Assembly (NCBI GenBank): GCA_963748295.1
Contig: CAVVIH010000001.1
Coordinates: forward strand, 1 to 64,000
Origin: CAVVIH01 sp963748295
GTDB lineage: Bacteria; Acidobacteriota; Vicinamibacteria; Vicinamibacterales; 2-12-FULL-66-21
Direction of reading: 5' to 3'
Length of the DNA: 64,000 nt
In this document: piece by piece, positions 56,209-64,000 of the stretch
How the letters are laid out: each line of letters opens with the position of its first letter
How positions within the stretch are numbered: position 1 is the stretch's first letter
Notes under the pieces: model-generated
What the model was told of the DNA's origin: nothing
Databases searched by the model: none
What the model saw: the letters and a program-made list of their open reading frames with translations, nothing else
Translations under genes and position numbers: made by a program

Positions 56209-57705
56209 ATGAGATCGAGTGATAGCCGCAAACCGCTGGTCAGGCGCGTCGGCAGCCTGCTGTTTGCCTCAACGCTGATCGGCGTCGTTGCGGCTCAGAC
56301 CTGCGTTCCTCAGCCTGCGGGCCTGGTTTCGTGGTGGACGGGCGATGGGGACGCGACGGATATCGTCGGTGGCGACGACGGAACGCTTCAAAACGGGGCC
56401 GCGTTTGGTCCCGGGCTTGTGGGCCAGGCGTTTACCTTCGATGGCAGCGACGACTTCGTCAGCGTGCCGGACTCGAGCCGGCTGGACTTCGGCACTGGCG
56501 ACTTCACCGTTGCGTTCTGGGTCAAGTTCGATGACCTGGACGACACTGGCAACGGAATCATGGCCAAAGATACCTATGCCGGAGATCTGGGCAACATCAC
56601 AGGCTGGCTGTTCAACATTTGTGGCGCGTGCGGCGGAGGGGGATTCGGGGTTGGCAGCGGCGGCGTCGGCATCGAAACGAGAAACAAGGTGGGCGGAGGC
56701 GGTCCGTGGACGCATGCCCGATACGCGACAGCCAACTTCGAGATCGGGACCTGGTATTACCTCGCGGGGGTCAGGCAGTCGAATGTCCTGCACCTCTACG
56801 TCGATGGGATCTTGCGCGCCACAACCGCCGAGCCGTCACCCGCGAACCTTGATAACACCCAGCCATTGACGTTCGGCGCGCTCACCGGGGCGTCACGGCA
56901 GTTCTTCAAGGGTCAACTCGACGAAATCGATATCTACAACCGGGCCCTCGCAGATTCGGAAATCCAGGCCATCTTCGACGCCGGGAGTGCAGGCAAATGC
57001 AGGGGGGCTGTCGATCCTCCGAACCTGCGAATCGCGTCGATGAAGGCGCCTGCCGCGGCGGCTCCCGGCGCCGCCATTTCAGTTCGTGACGTCACGACCA
57101 ACGCGGGTTCCGGGGATGCCGATGCAAGCACGACACGCATCTGGCTCTCGACGAACAAGACGCTCGGCGCCGGCGATCTCGATCTCGGCACGCGCAGCAT
57201 TCCCGCACTCGCGGCGGGTGCGACGAACGCCGGAACTTCCGTCGTGACCCTGCCGGCTGTTGCTCCAGGCGCTTACTACCTGCTCGCGCAGGCGGACGCG
57301 GAAGCCGATGCCCCGGAGTCGGATGAAGCCGATAACCTCAAAGCGAAGGCCATCGTCCTCGGGCCGGATCTCACCATCAAGTCGATGGTCTTCGCGCCGG
57401 TCAGCCCTACCTCCAGTGCGCCGACGACGATCACGCTGACGGTGAAGAACGGTGGCGGCGCCGCCGCCGGCGCGAGCGTCACGCGCCTGTACCGGTCCTC
57501 GAACGGCAAGTTCGATGGGGGCGATACATTCCTGAAGGAGGCGCCCCTTGGCGGGCTCGCGGCGGGCGCGTCGGTCGCCCAGCCGATCACCCTGACGCTG
57601 CCTGCCGGCACCTATTACGTGCTTGCGATTGTCGATGCGGCAAACGCGATCCCCGAAGCCAAGGAAACAAACAACCTGAAGAAGGCGCAGAAGACGATTC
57701 CGTAG
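56209..57705 (+). CDS. Secreted LamG domain plus two CARDB domains
   Basis: 498 residues. A signal peptide (LLFASTLIGVVAAQ) is followed by a LamG/concanavalin-type domain (LVSWWTGDGDATDIVGGDDG, FTFDGSDDFVSVPDSSRLDF, GQLDEIDIYNRALADSEIQA). Two CARDB-type beta domains follow (about residues 270-385 and 390-495), each ending in the D-x-E-x-NN-style pattern (PESDEADNLKAKAI; IPEAKETNNLKKAQ). This is a cell-surface or secreted binding protein for glycans or proteins. No anchor motif or enzymatic domain is seen. A terminator follows 17 bases after its stop. Confidence 0.85.
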   Translation: MRSSDSRKPLVRRVGSLLFASTLIGVVAAQTCVPQPAGLVSWWTGDGDATDIVGGDDGTLQNGAAFGPGLVGQAFTFDGSDDFVSVPDSSRLDFGTGDFTVAFWVKFDDLDDTGNGIMAKDTYAGDLGNITGWLFNICGACGGGGFGVGSGGVGIETRNKVGGGGPWTHARYATANFEIGTWYYLAGVRQSNVLHLYVDGILRATTAEPSPANLDNTQPLTFGALTGASRQFFKGQLDEIDIYNRALADSEIQAIFDAGSAGKCRGAVDPPNLRIASMKAPAAAAPGAAISVRDVTTNAGSGDADASTTRIWLSTNKTLGAGDLDLGTRSIPALAAGATNAGTSVVTLPAVAPGAYYLLAQADAEADAPESDEADNLKAKAIVLGPDLTIKSMVFAPVSPTSSAPTTITLTVKNGGGAAAGASVTRLYRSSNGKFDGGDTFLKEAPLGGLAAGASVAQPITLTLPAGTYYVLAIVDAANAIPEAKETNNLKKAQKTIP

Positions 57706-57721
57706 CGGCGGCGACATGAAA

Positions 57722-57755
57722 AAAGCCCGCCAGCTGATTTCAGCCGGCGGGCTTT
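57722..57755. terminator. Bidirectional rho-independent terminator
   Basis: AAAGCCCGCC pairs with GGCGGGCTTT around a 14-base loop, with A run before and T run after. It lies between the LamG gene (+) and the convergent TonB receptor (-) and can end both. Confidence 0.85.
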
Positions 57756-57777
57756 CTCGTTTCTCCGGGCGACGGGT

Positions 57778-60700
57778 CTAGAAAATCAGCTTGAACCCGA
57801 ACCGGATTTCACGCGGCGTCTGCCAGTAGTGATCCTGGAGGAACCGCGGATCCCGTGTGAGGTTCAGCTCCGTGATCCTCGCTTCGGTGTCGAAGCCGGC
57901 GAAGAAATCTTCCAGCTCGATTGGCATGTTGGTCCGCGTCGAGGGACGGAAGACGTCCGTCACGCCCTTCTGATCGAACAGGTTCAGCACGTTGACGCTG
58001 ACCTGACCGCGCAGCCGGCCGCCGAGCGGCACGTCCTGCTGCAGGCTCAAGTCGAACACGGTCAGCCACGGCGTACGGCCGTCGCTCCCGCGTCCGAGGT
58101 AAAACACCGGCAGCGAGCTGATCATGTTCGCGGTCCGCGAGATCGGAATGCCGCTCGCCGCGCGGAACACACCAGACACGGTGGTACGCGTGACGAACTG
58201 ATAGGTTCCCAGGAACTTGAACTGGTGCGGCCGATCGGTGTTGAGGCGGCCGTAGACCGGCTCGCCGTTCTGATCGAACGCCATCACGAGACCGTCGAAC
58301 AGACGCGTCACGTTCGGCGACACGCGCGCGATCTCGTCAGAGCTGGCGAGACCGGGATAGTTGCCATCGAGGCGGCTCAGCGTATAGCTGCTGGCGAACT
58401 GCCAGTTGTCCGCGAAGCGCTTGTTGAACTTCAGCTCGAGCGCGTCGTAGTTCCGCCTGATTTCCGGCAGCCCGGGGCAGGTCGGGCAGTCGCTGGCGTT
58501 GATCGTCGTCGCGATTCCCTCACCGGGATTCGCGATGAAGAACACTTCGCCGATGCCGGGGACGATGACGCCGACGTCTTCAATCGCCCGATCGACCTGC
58601 TTGTGGACGTAGCGGGCCGACACCGCCATCCGCGGTCCCAGCTCGTGCTCGATGCCGCCGACCAGCTCCTGCTGCTTGAACGGCTTCAGGTCCGGGTCGA
58701 TCGCGCCGCACTCCGGGCACGCCGGATCGTTCGACGGAATACGGAAGTCGACGACTTCGAGGAACCGTCCCGGCTTGGAGCCGTTGACCATGATCGTGTT
58801 CCAGTCGAGCGTGTCGAGCGTGTAGTACTCTTCGTCCCACACGTCGCCGCCGAACGCGCCGCGCGGCAGCTCGAGCTTCATCGTGTCGTAGAACACGCCC
58901 CAGGAGCCGTAGATCTTCCACTTGCCGTCGCCCTTCACGTCGTAGGCGAACCCGGCGCGAGGCGCGAGCTTGTCGGCGAAGCTGAATTTGATCCCGTTGA
59001 GGTTCTCGCGATAGGACGGGATGTCTTCACGCTCGGTGCGGATGCCGAGGTTCAGCGTCAGCTTGTTGTTGACCGTCCAGGCGTCCTGGAAGAACAGGCC
59101 GATGTTGTTGACGTCGACCTTGCCAAGCGTGCCGAACTGCCGCCACGACCAGTACCCGTAGGTGCCGCGCTCGATGCGTCCGTCCAGCGTCGTCCGCGAC
59201 TGATCCCAGTAGAACGAGACGTGCGGCTGCTGTTCGATGTCGGCGACATCGTTGCTGATGTGCTCGATTTGTACGCCGCCCTTGAAGGTGTGCTGGCCGG
59301 CCGCGGTTGCGTAGAACGTCGCATCAGCTGATCCGCCGATGCGGCTGTAGATGTCCTTCGCGCGCGCGCGGTTGGTGAGCAGGCTGCTGAACCCGGCGGC
59401 TCGGACGAGCTCGGGACGCGTTTCGAACGGCGCGTTCGATCCCTGCACGAACTCGGACCAGATCTCGTCAGGAATGCCAAGGTCCTCCGTATCGTACTTG
59501 AGGTAGTTGACCTTGCCGTTGATGAAGACCCGGTTCGACACCACCCAATCCACGCTGCCCGTCGTAGTGACGTTGGCCTGCTTGACGCCGAGCACCCCGA
59601 ATTGCGTCAGCGGGTTGCTCGTTCCGTCCACTGCAGGGAGCCGGCCCTCCTGTTCGAACGGACGATTCTGCCCGGACACGCGCAGTCGCCATCCTTCGGC
59701 CATCTGCCAGGTCACGTTGCCGACCAGGTTCTGCGTCGTCTCCTTGCTTCGGAACGAGTCGGTCTCTCCGTTCGTGCGGAACGTCACCGTGCGGTCGGTT
59801 TCCTCGATCTGCGGCGTGTAGCCGCCCCAGAACCAAAGGCGGTCGCGCATGATCGGTCCACCCAGCTGGAAGTGCGGATCCCAGCGCGAGTAGTCGTCCT
59901 TCGGATAGAGGACGGTTTCGGCCTCGTTCGCGCCGCTCAGCACGAGTCGCAGCGCGCGACGCGTGCCGGTCGTGCCCGGCGCCACCTGCGCGAGGCCGCT
60001 GCCGAGCGCGCTGCCGCCGGCGGTGCCGAACACGTTGTTCAGTGCGAGGTCGCCGTTCAAGCCGTCGTTGTTGAAGTAGAAGCCGCCTTCGCCGCGGAAC
60101 AGGTTCGTGCCGCTCTTCGAGATGACGCTGACGACGCCGCCCGTCGAGCCGCCGAATTCCGCCGCATAGCCTGACGACTTGACCTGCACTTCGTCGACGA
60201 ACTCGGTGAGGAACGGCGTCGCGGAAATGCCGGTGCGGAGGTTCGTGGTGTCGATGCCATCGAGGTAGTACTTGTTCTCGGCGGCGGACGCGCCGTCGAT
60301 CGAGATGCCGCCGCTGCGGCTTTCCTGGTTGGCGCCGGGCGCGAGCGTCACGAGCGACGTGAAGTCGCGTCCCTTCGGCAGCCTGTCGATCGCCTCGGCA
60401 CGCAGGTTCGTCGCCGCGGTCGTCTGCTTGACGTCGATGGTCGGCGACTCGGCGGTGACCTGCAGGTTCTCGGCGATGCCGGCGACGGTCAGTGCGAGAT
60501 CGACCTTGAGCAGCTTGCCGACTTCGACGACCACCGGCGCGCTGGTCGCCGCGTTGAAGCCCTGAAGGTTCGCGGTGATCTCGTATCGTCCCGGATCAAG
60601 CGCCGGAAAACGATACGTGCCGGCGGTGTCGGTCACCGAGGTGAACGTGCCGGTTTGACCCTTGGCTTCGACGGTCACGCCGGGCAGCACGCCGCCCGAC

Positions 60701-60804
60701 GCGTCTTTGATGATTCCTTCTATGGCTCCGCGTGTTTCCTGCGCTGATGCCGTCGACGCCATCAGCAGGAACGCGAGGAGCGCTCCGCCTAATACTCGTT
60801 GCAT
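57778..60804 (-). CDS. TonB-dependent receptor, Oar-like, intact
   Basis: 1008 residues without a frame break. Signal peptide (LLAFLLMASTASAQ), carboxypeptidase-regulatory domain (GAIEGIIKDASGGVLPGVTV), plug (IDRLPKGRDFTSLVTLAPGA, SIDGASAAENKYYLDGIDTT, SSGYAAEFGGSTGGVVSVIS) and a barrel ending PREIRFGFKLIF with the C-terminal Phe expected for outer-membrane assembly. The TonB box is not obvious. Ligand unknown. It diverges from a small outer-membrane barrel gene; a 22-bp near-palindrome lies between them. Confidence 0.95.
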   Translation of the reverse strand: MQRVLGGALLAFLLMASTASAQETRGAIEGIIKDASGGVLPGVTVEAKGQTGTFTSVTDTAGTYRFPALDPGRYEITANLQGFNAATSAPVVVEVGKLLKVDLALTVAGIAENLQVTAESPTIDVKQTTAATNLRAEAIDRLPKGRDFTSLVTLAPGANQESRSGGISIDGASAAENKYYLDGIDTTNLRTGISATPFLTEFVDEVQVKSSGYAAEFGGSTGGVVSVISKSGTNLFRGEGGFYFNNDGLNGDLALNNVFGTAGGSALGSGLAQVAPGTTGTRRALRLVLSGANEAETVLYPKDDYSRWDPHFQLGGPIMRDRLWFWGGYTPQIEETDRTVTFRTNGETDSFRSKETTQNLVGNVTWQMAEGWRLRVSGQNRPFEQEGRLPAVDGTSNPLTQFGVLGVKQANVTTTGSVDWVVSNRVFINGKVNYLKYDTEDLGIPDEIWSEFVQGSNAPFETRPELVRAAGFSSLLTNRARAKDIYSRIGGSADATFYATAAGQHTFKGGVQIEHISNDVADIEQQPHVSFYWDQSRTTLDGRIERGTYGYWSWRQFGTLGKVDVNNIGLFFQDAWTVNNKLTLNLGIRTEREDIPSYRENLNGIKFSFADKLAPRAGFAYDVKGDGKWKIYGSWGVFYDTMKLELPRGAFGGDVWDEEYYTLDTLDWNTIMVNGSKPGRFLEVVDFRIPSNDPACPECGAIDPDLKPFKQQELVGGIEHELGPRMAVSARYVHKQVDRAIEDVGVIVPGIGEVFFIANPGEGIATTINASDCPTCPGLPEIRRNYDALELKFNKRFADNWQFASSYTLSRLDGNYPGLASSDEIARVSPNVTRLFDGLVMAFDQNGEPVYGRLNTDRPHQFKFLGTYQFVTRTTVSGVFRAASGIPISRTANMISSLPVFYLGRGSDGRTPWLTVFDLSLQQDVPLGGRLRGQVSVNVLNLFDQKGVTDVFRPSTRTNMPIELEDFFAGFDTEARITELNLTRDPRFLQDHYWQTPREIRFGFKLIF

Positions 60805-60889
60805 GGACCCCCTCCACGAAATGCGAGCTCAGCATTGCGCGCTCGCGATCGGTCAACACAATCAAGCAGTCTACACCGGCCAGTTGAGG

Positions 60890-60911
60890 ACTCATCACAG
60901 CTGTGACGAGT
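60890..60911. promoter_or_regulatory. Near-perfect palindrome between divergent outer-membrane genes
   Basis: ACTCATCACAG and CTGTGACGAGT are complementary at 10 of 11 positions. A half-site copy, CTGTGACGA, recurs at 60963-60971. The pair lies between the TonB receptor (start 60804) and the barrel gene (start 60991), suggesting one regulator for both. The order TCACA-GC-TGTGA is inverted relative to the CRP consensus, so CRP is not claimed. Confidence 0.45.
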
Positions 60912-60990
60912 GAAGTGGGACGAGTTGTAACAGTAGAGCTCAAAAACTCGTCCGTGGACTTGCTGTGACGAATGTCTACAATGCTCTGCC

Positions 60991-61620
60991 ATGGGAAGCA
61001 TGTGGAGAGTCACCGCTCGGCGCGTCGCGCTCGGGCTCGTCGTGTCGATGCACGCCGCGGCGCCGCGCGCCTCGGCGCAGACCGTCGAGATCGCGCCGTT
61101 CATCGGCTATCGCTTCGGCGGCGATTTCTACGAGCTGACGACCAACCAGCCGGTCGATACCGACGGCGGACGCTCGTACGGACTGATCGGCAACGTGCGC
61201 ATCGATCGCGATCTCTTCTTCGAAGCGTTCTTCACGCATCAGGAGGAGCACGTCACGGTGCCATCCAACCTTGCATCGCCGTCGAACCGCGTCCGCGTGA
61301 CGGTGAACCACTTTCACGCCGGCGGCCTGCGCGAGCTGCAGCCGGGCCGCGTGCGCCCGTTTCTCACCGGCACGATCGGGCTCACGCACTACGAGGCGGA
61401 AGGGGATGACGAAGTGCGCTTTTCGCTGGCGGCGGGCGGCGGCGTCAAGCTGTATCCGACGCGCCACCTTGCCGTGCGCTTCGACGGCCGCGTGTTCGCC
61501 ACCATCGTCGACGCCGACGGCGACGCGCTCTTCTGCAGCCCCGGCATCTGCATCGGCGCGTTCGAGGTGACCGCGATGTGGCAGGCGGAGTTCACCGCGG
61601 CGCTCGTCATTTCCTTCTAG
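60991..61620 (+). CDS. Outer-membrane beta-barrel protein
   Basis: 209 residues with a signal peptide (ALGLVVSMHAAAPRASAQ). The mature part is made of alternating amphipathic strands (VEIAPFIGYRFGGDFYELT, GLIGNVRIDRDLFFEAFFTH, FLTGTIGLTHYE, FSLAAGGGVKLYPTRHLAVR) and ends in ALVISF with the terminal Phe recognised by the Bam complex. It resembles small 8-strand OmpA/OmpW-type barrels; no specific function can be named. Confidence 0.8.
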   Translation: MGSMWRVTARRVALGLVVSMHAAAPRASAQTVEIAPFIGYRFGGDFYELTTNQPVDTDGGRSYGLIGNVRIDRDLFFEAFFTHQEEHVTVPSNLASPSNRVRVTVNHFHAGGLRELQPGRVRPFLTGTIGLTHYEAEGDDEVRFSLAAGGGVKLYPTRHLAVRFDGRVFATIVDADGDALFCSPGICIGAFEVTAMWQAEFTAALVISF

Positions 61621-61703
61621 TACGGCCGTGCTCGCATCGCCGTCGCGTCTCGGGCTAGCATCGCCGATGGACATGAGATGGACATGAAAGGAGAGTCTCG
61701 AAC

Positions 61704-62165
61704 ATGGCCACGCTCACGAAATTGACCTATGCGACGACCATCAATGCGCCAAAGGAGATCGTGTGGCGCACGATGCTCGACGATGACACCTACCGGATAG
61801 TGGACGAGCGCGTTTCAGGAGGGCTCGTACGCGGTGACCGACTGGAAACCAGGCAGCAAGGCGCTGTTCCTCGGTCCCGATGGCACCGGCATGGTGAGCC
61901 GCGTCGCGGAACATCGGCCGAACGAGTTCCTGTCACTCGAGCACCGGGGCATCGTCAAGAACGGTGTCGAAGACACGAGCAGTGCCGAGGCCACGAAATG
62001 GGCCGGCGGACACGAGAACTACACGCTGCGTGAAAATGCCGGCCGCAGCACGCTCACGATCGACATGGATACGGCCGAGGATCACAAGAGTACTTCGAAG
62101 AGACCTGGCCGAAGGCGCTGACCGCATTGAAGAATCTGGCGGAGCAGCGAAAGACGATCAAGTAA
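61704..62165 (+). CDS. SRPBCC/AHSA1-family protein, two indels
   Basis: The fold begins LTKLTYATTINAPKEIVWRT. An extra G at about 61800 and a missing base near 62088 break it; repair restores YRIWTSAFQEGSYAVTDWKP and AEDHKEYFEETWPKALTALK and gives 153 residues ending KTIK. AAAGGAGAG is a good ribosome site. A 14-bp tandem duplication spans the stop codon, and a palindromic element begins 14 bases after it. Ligand unknown. Confidence 0.8.
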
Positions 62166-62177
62166 AGACGATCAAGT
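62150..62177. repeat. 14-bp tandem duplication at the end of the SRPBCC gene
   Basis: AAAGACGATCAAGT occurs twice in succession (62150-62163 and 62164-62177). The stop TAA of the SRPBCC gene spans the junction. It lies just left of the large inverted repeat and may be a trace of that element's insertion. Confidence 0.8.
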
Positions 62178-63237
62178 ACGGGGTCAGATCTTGTTTCTTG
62201 CACGATTGACCGCTGCGGAGGACACCAGACATGGACGGTCCTCGCCTCTTCAGAGGACAATCGGGCAAGAAACAAGATCTGACCCCGCAGACTGCCCAGA
62301 AGTAGCGGACGGTGTGGAAGAACACCGGCGCGGCGAAGATGACCGAATCGAGGCGATCGAGCACGCCGCCGTGGCCTTCGATCATCCAGCCCCAGTCCTT
62401 GACGCCGCGGTCGCGTTTGATCGCCGACATCACGAGGCCGCCGAAGAATCCCATGAGGTTGATCAGCAGCGCGTAGGCGCCGGCCTCCAGCGGTGAGAAC
62501 GGCGTGATCCACCACAGCGCGCGCGCCGACGACGGTCGCGCTGGCGACGCCGCCGACGAAGCCCTCGACCGTCTTCGACGGCGAGAGCTGCGGCGCGATC
62601 TTCGTGCGGCCGAACAGCTTGCCCCAGACGTATTGCAGCACGTCGCTCGACTGGACGACGATCACGAGGAACGCGATCAGCAGCAGGTTGCGCCCGTCGT
62701 AGCCCGGGATGTCGAGGGTGAGCAGCGCCGGCACGTGGGAGAGCGCAGAACACGCAGATCATCAGCCCCCATTGCGTTTCGGCGACGCGCGTCATGAAGT
62801 TCTTGGTGTCCTGGCGCAGCGCCGCGATCGCCGCGCAGCAGCAGGAAGACGTAGACGGGGATGAAGACCGAGTAGAGCCCGTACCAGTCGATCCAGATCA
62901 GGTAGTACTGCAGCGGCAGCACGACGAAGAACGCGACCGCCAGCGCCATGTGGTCGCCGCGGCGCGTCGGCGCCAGCGTGATGAACTCGCGCAACGCGGC
63001 GAACGAGAGCAGCGCGAAGAGCACGATCACGCCGGCCTTGCCGAAGACGAACGCCAGCCCGATCAGCGCGACCATGCACCCACCACGCCTTGATGCGGCT
63101 GTTGAGGTTGTCGATGGTCGGGTTCGGCCCGTGCGCGGCGAAGCGGCGATGGAGCACGTAGCCCACGATCGACGCGATCGTCGAGCACGCCGCCGATGCC
63201 GACGAAACAGCGCGAGGGTCTGCTCGTTCGCGGTCAT
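62158..63237 (-). CDS. cdsA: Phosphatidate cytidylyltransferase (CdsA), many frameshifts
   Basis: Makes CDP-diacylglycerol from phosphatidate and CTP in the inner membrane. Pieces in successive frames read MTANEQTLALF, SIVGYVLHRRFAAHGPN, LAFVFGKAGVIVLFALL, YYLIWIDWYGLYSVFIPVY, LLLIAFLVIVVQSSDVLQY, QLSPSKTVEGFVGG and the family signature ending RDRGVKDWGWMIEGHGGVLD then RLDSVIFAAPVFFH. About six one-base insertions are needed (for example near 63218, 63190, 63077, 62835, 62735 and 62540). The ATG at 63237 overlaps the plsC stop. After FWAV the frame runs into the REP-like element and ends in about 45 foreign codons. Confidence 0.8.
62179..62287. repeat. REP/MITE-like palindromic element
   Basis: Perfect 23-bp inverted arms (62179-62201 and 62265-62287) begin GGGGTCAGATCTTG inwards from each end, with partial pairing continuing inside. 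The centre has no ORF. Motifs of this GGGGTCAGATCTTG kind are known from REP elements mobilised by REP-associated tyrosine transposases; no transposase is in the window. The element has landed at the 3' end of cdsA and supplies its last codons. Confidence 0.7.
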
Positions 63238-63885
63238 TCGACATCCGCGCGTCGGGCGCAGCGCGAGCAGCGGCATCGCGGCTGCGCGTCGAGAAACGTG
63301 GCTTTGTCCTCGCCCGCGGCGAGCACGATCGGCTCGCCCAGCGTGACCGTGCAGAGCAGCGGCAGCGGCACGAACTCGCCCTTGGGCATGACGCGGTTGA
63401 GGTTTTCGATCCAGACCGGCACGAGCTCGACATCCGGCCGCGCCCTGGCGAGATGATAGAGGCCGCTCTTGAACGGCAGCAGCGGTTCGTCGGTCGTGTT
63501 GCGCGTGCCCTCGGGAAAGAGGATCAGCGAGTGCTTCTCGTCGAGCGCGGCCGCCATCACGCCGATCGGATCCGCGTCCCGGCTTTCGCGGTTGCGGTCG
63601 ATCAGCACGGCGCGGAACACGCGTTCGCCGAAGAAGCGCCGCAGCCGGCCCTGGAGCCAGTAATCGGCGCCGGCGACCGGGCGGGTCATGCGCCGGAGCG
63701 GCGCGGGGCAGCACGGTCCAGATCAGCACGAAGTCGCCGTGGCTGCTGTGATTGGCGAAGTAGACGCGCCGCCGGGGATCGGGCGCTCCGCCGCGCCACT
63801 CGCCGCGGACGCCGGTGATGGCGCGCGCGAACGCGGCGACGCCAACCGCGCACGCCGACGCTATCAACCGACCAGCGTGCGACAT
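63234..63885 (-). CDS. plsC: 1-acyl-glycerol-3-phosphate acyltransferase (PlsC-like), frameshifted
   Basis: Adds the second acyl chain to lysophosphatidate, feeding CdsA. It has the HX4D motif in NHSSHGD and the substrate motif FPEGTR in LILFPEGTRNTTDEP, and VWIENLNRVMPKGEFVP later. An extra base near 63700 breaks it; removal restores VLPRAARRMTRPVAGADYW and gives 216 residues. Its stop overlaps the cdsA start by ATGA. The order (membrane protein, plsC, cdsA) matches a known phospholipid-synthesis cluster in which the first gene is a CDP-alcohol phosphatidyltransferase. Confidence 0.8.
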
Positions 63886-63901
63886 GCAGACGACCTCGCC
63901 G

Positions 63902-64000
63902 TCAACCGGCGGTCAGCGCCAGCAGCGCGCCGGCCAGCACACAGAGCACTTGTGCCGCCAGCGCAAGAACTTGACACCGAAGCAGCCGCATCGCTCCCGC
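63902..64000 (-). CDS. 3' end of a membrane protein, possibly CDP-alcohol phosphatidyltransferase
   Basis: Thirty-two codons and a stop, open to the right edge. The reading is one hydrophobic helix (LAAQVLCVLAGALLALTAG). Its place 16 bases upstream of plsC fits the phosphatidyltransferase that heads such clusters, but too little is present to assign a family. Confidence 0.4.
   Translation of the reverse strand, partial: AGAMRLLRCQVLALAAQVLCVLAGALLALTAG

Noticed and set aside
60890..60911. CRP binding site
   Set aside because: The half-sites are in the order TCACA then TGTGA with a 2-bp gap, the reverse of the CRP consensus.
1..64000. Programmed +1 frameshifting as explanation of the many breaks
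   Set aside because: The sites share no slippery motif or downstream structure, hit unrelated gene families, and occur at varied positions in the genes.
1..64000. CRISPR array, tRNA, rRNA or phage genes
   Set aside because: No regularly spaced repeats, no cloverleaf or conserved rRNA stretches, and no integrase, capsid or terminase motifs were seen.

Overview
The window looks like chromosome from a GC-rich, Gram-negative, aerobic heterotroph of the phylum Acidobacteriota, probably near the Vicinamibacter group (inference). The evidence is a PadR regulator coupled to an 888-residue ABC permease of the acidobacterial orphan-permease (ADOP) type, Oar-like TonB-dependent receptors with an N-terminal carboxypeptidase-regulatory domain, a WD40 protein of the kind fused to Ser/Thr kinases, a CHAT-TPR protein, and many secreted enzymes. 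No rRNA, tRNA, CRISPR array or insertion-sequence transposase was seen.

Layout. 0-8 kb: WD40 propeller protein (cut by the window edge), secreted propeller/Ig-like protein, large TPR-CHAT peptidase-like protein. 8-13.5 kb: an ATP-grasp gene facing a minus-strand operon of HTH regulator, SRPBCC protein, propionyl-CoA synthetase and alpha/beta hydrolase. 13.7-29.6 kb: a glucuronoxylan utilisation locus. Its minus arm is xylA-uxaC-GH35; its plus arm is aguA (GH67), a GPH sugar transporter, xylanase GH10 and GH3 beta-xylosidase/glucosidase. An SGNH esterase, a decapitated TonB receptor, mannonate dehydratase manD and a divergent ROK regulator follow. Together they can cut (acetyl)glucuronoxylan, take up the products, isomerise xylose and glucuronate, and dehydrate mannonate to KDG; fructuronate reductase and xylulokinase are not in the window.

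29.6-41.2 kb: a beta-helix/quinoprotein fusion ORF, a sigma-54 activator and an AraC regulator, two response regulators, a sensor kinase with a periplasmic binding domain, and a TonB receptor. 41.3-46.1 kb: padR-ADOP permease and an ECF sigma/putative anti-sigma pair. 46-50 kb: arsR-SRPBCC-dinB and eutBC, all minus strand. 49.6-61.6 kb: glycosyltransferase, hybrid histidine kinase, cyanophycinase-like peptidase, DUF885 peptidase, LamG/CARDB surface protein, an intact TonB receptor and an outer-membrane barrel. 61.7-64 kb: SRPBCC gene and a phospholipid-synthesis cluster (cdsA, plsC, end of a membrane protein).

Quality caveat. At least 20 conserved genes or segments are broken by single-base indels, nearly all +1 insertions; removing the extra base restores family motifs and gives lengths divisible by three. 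This looks like uncorrected sequencing or assembly error rather than mass pseudogenisation. Each affected gene is annotated as one locus with its break point. Breaks cluster most densely in cdsA at the right end.
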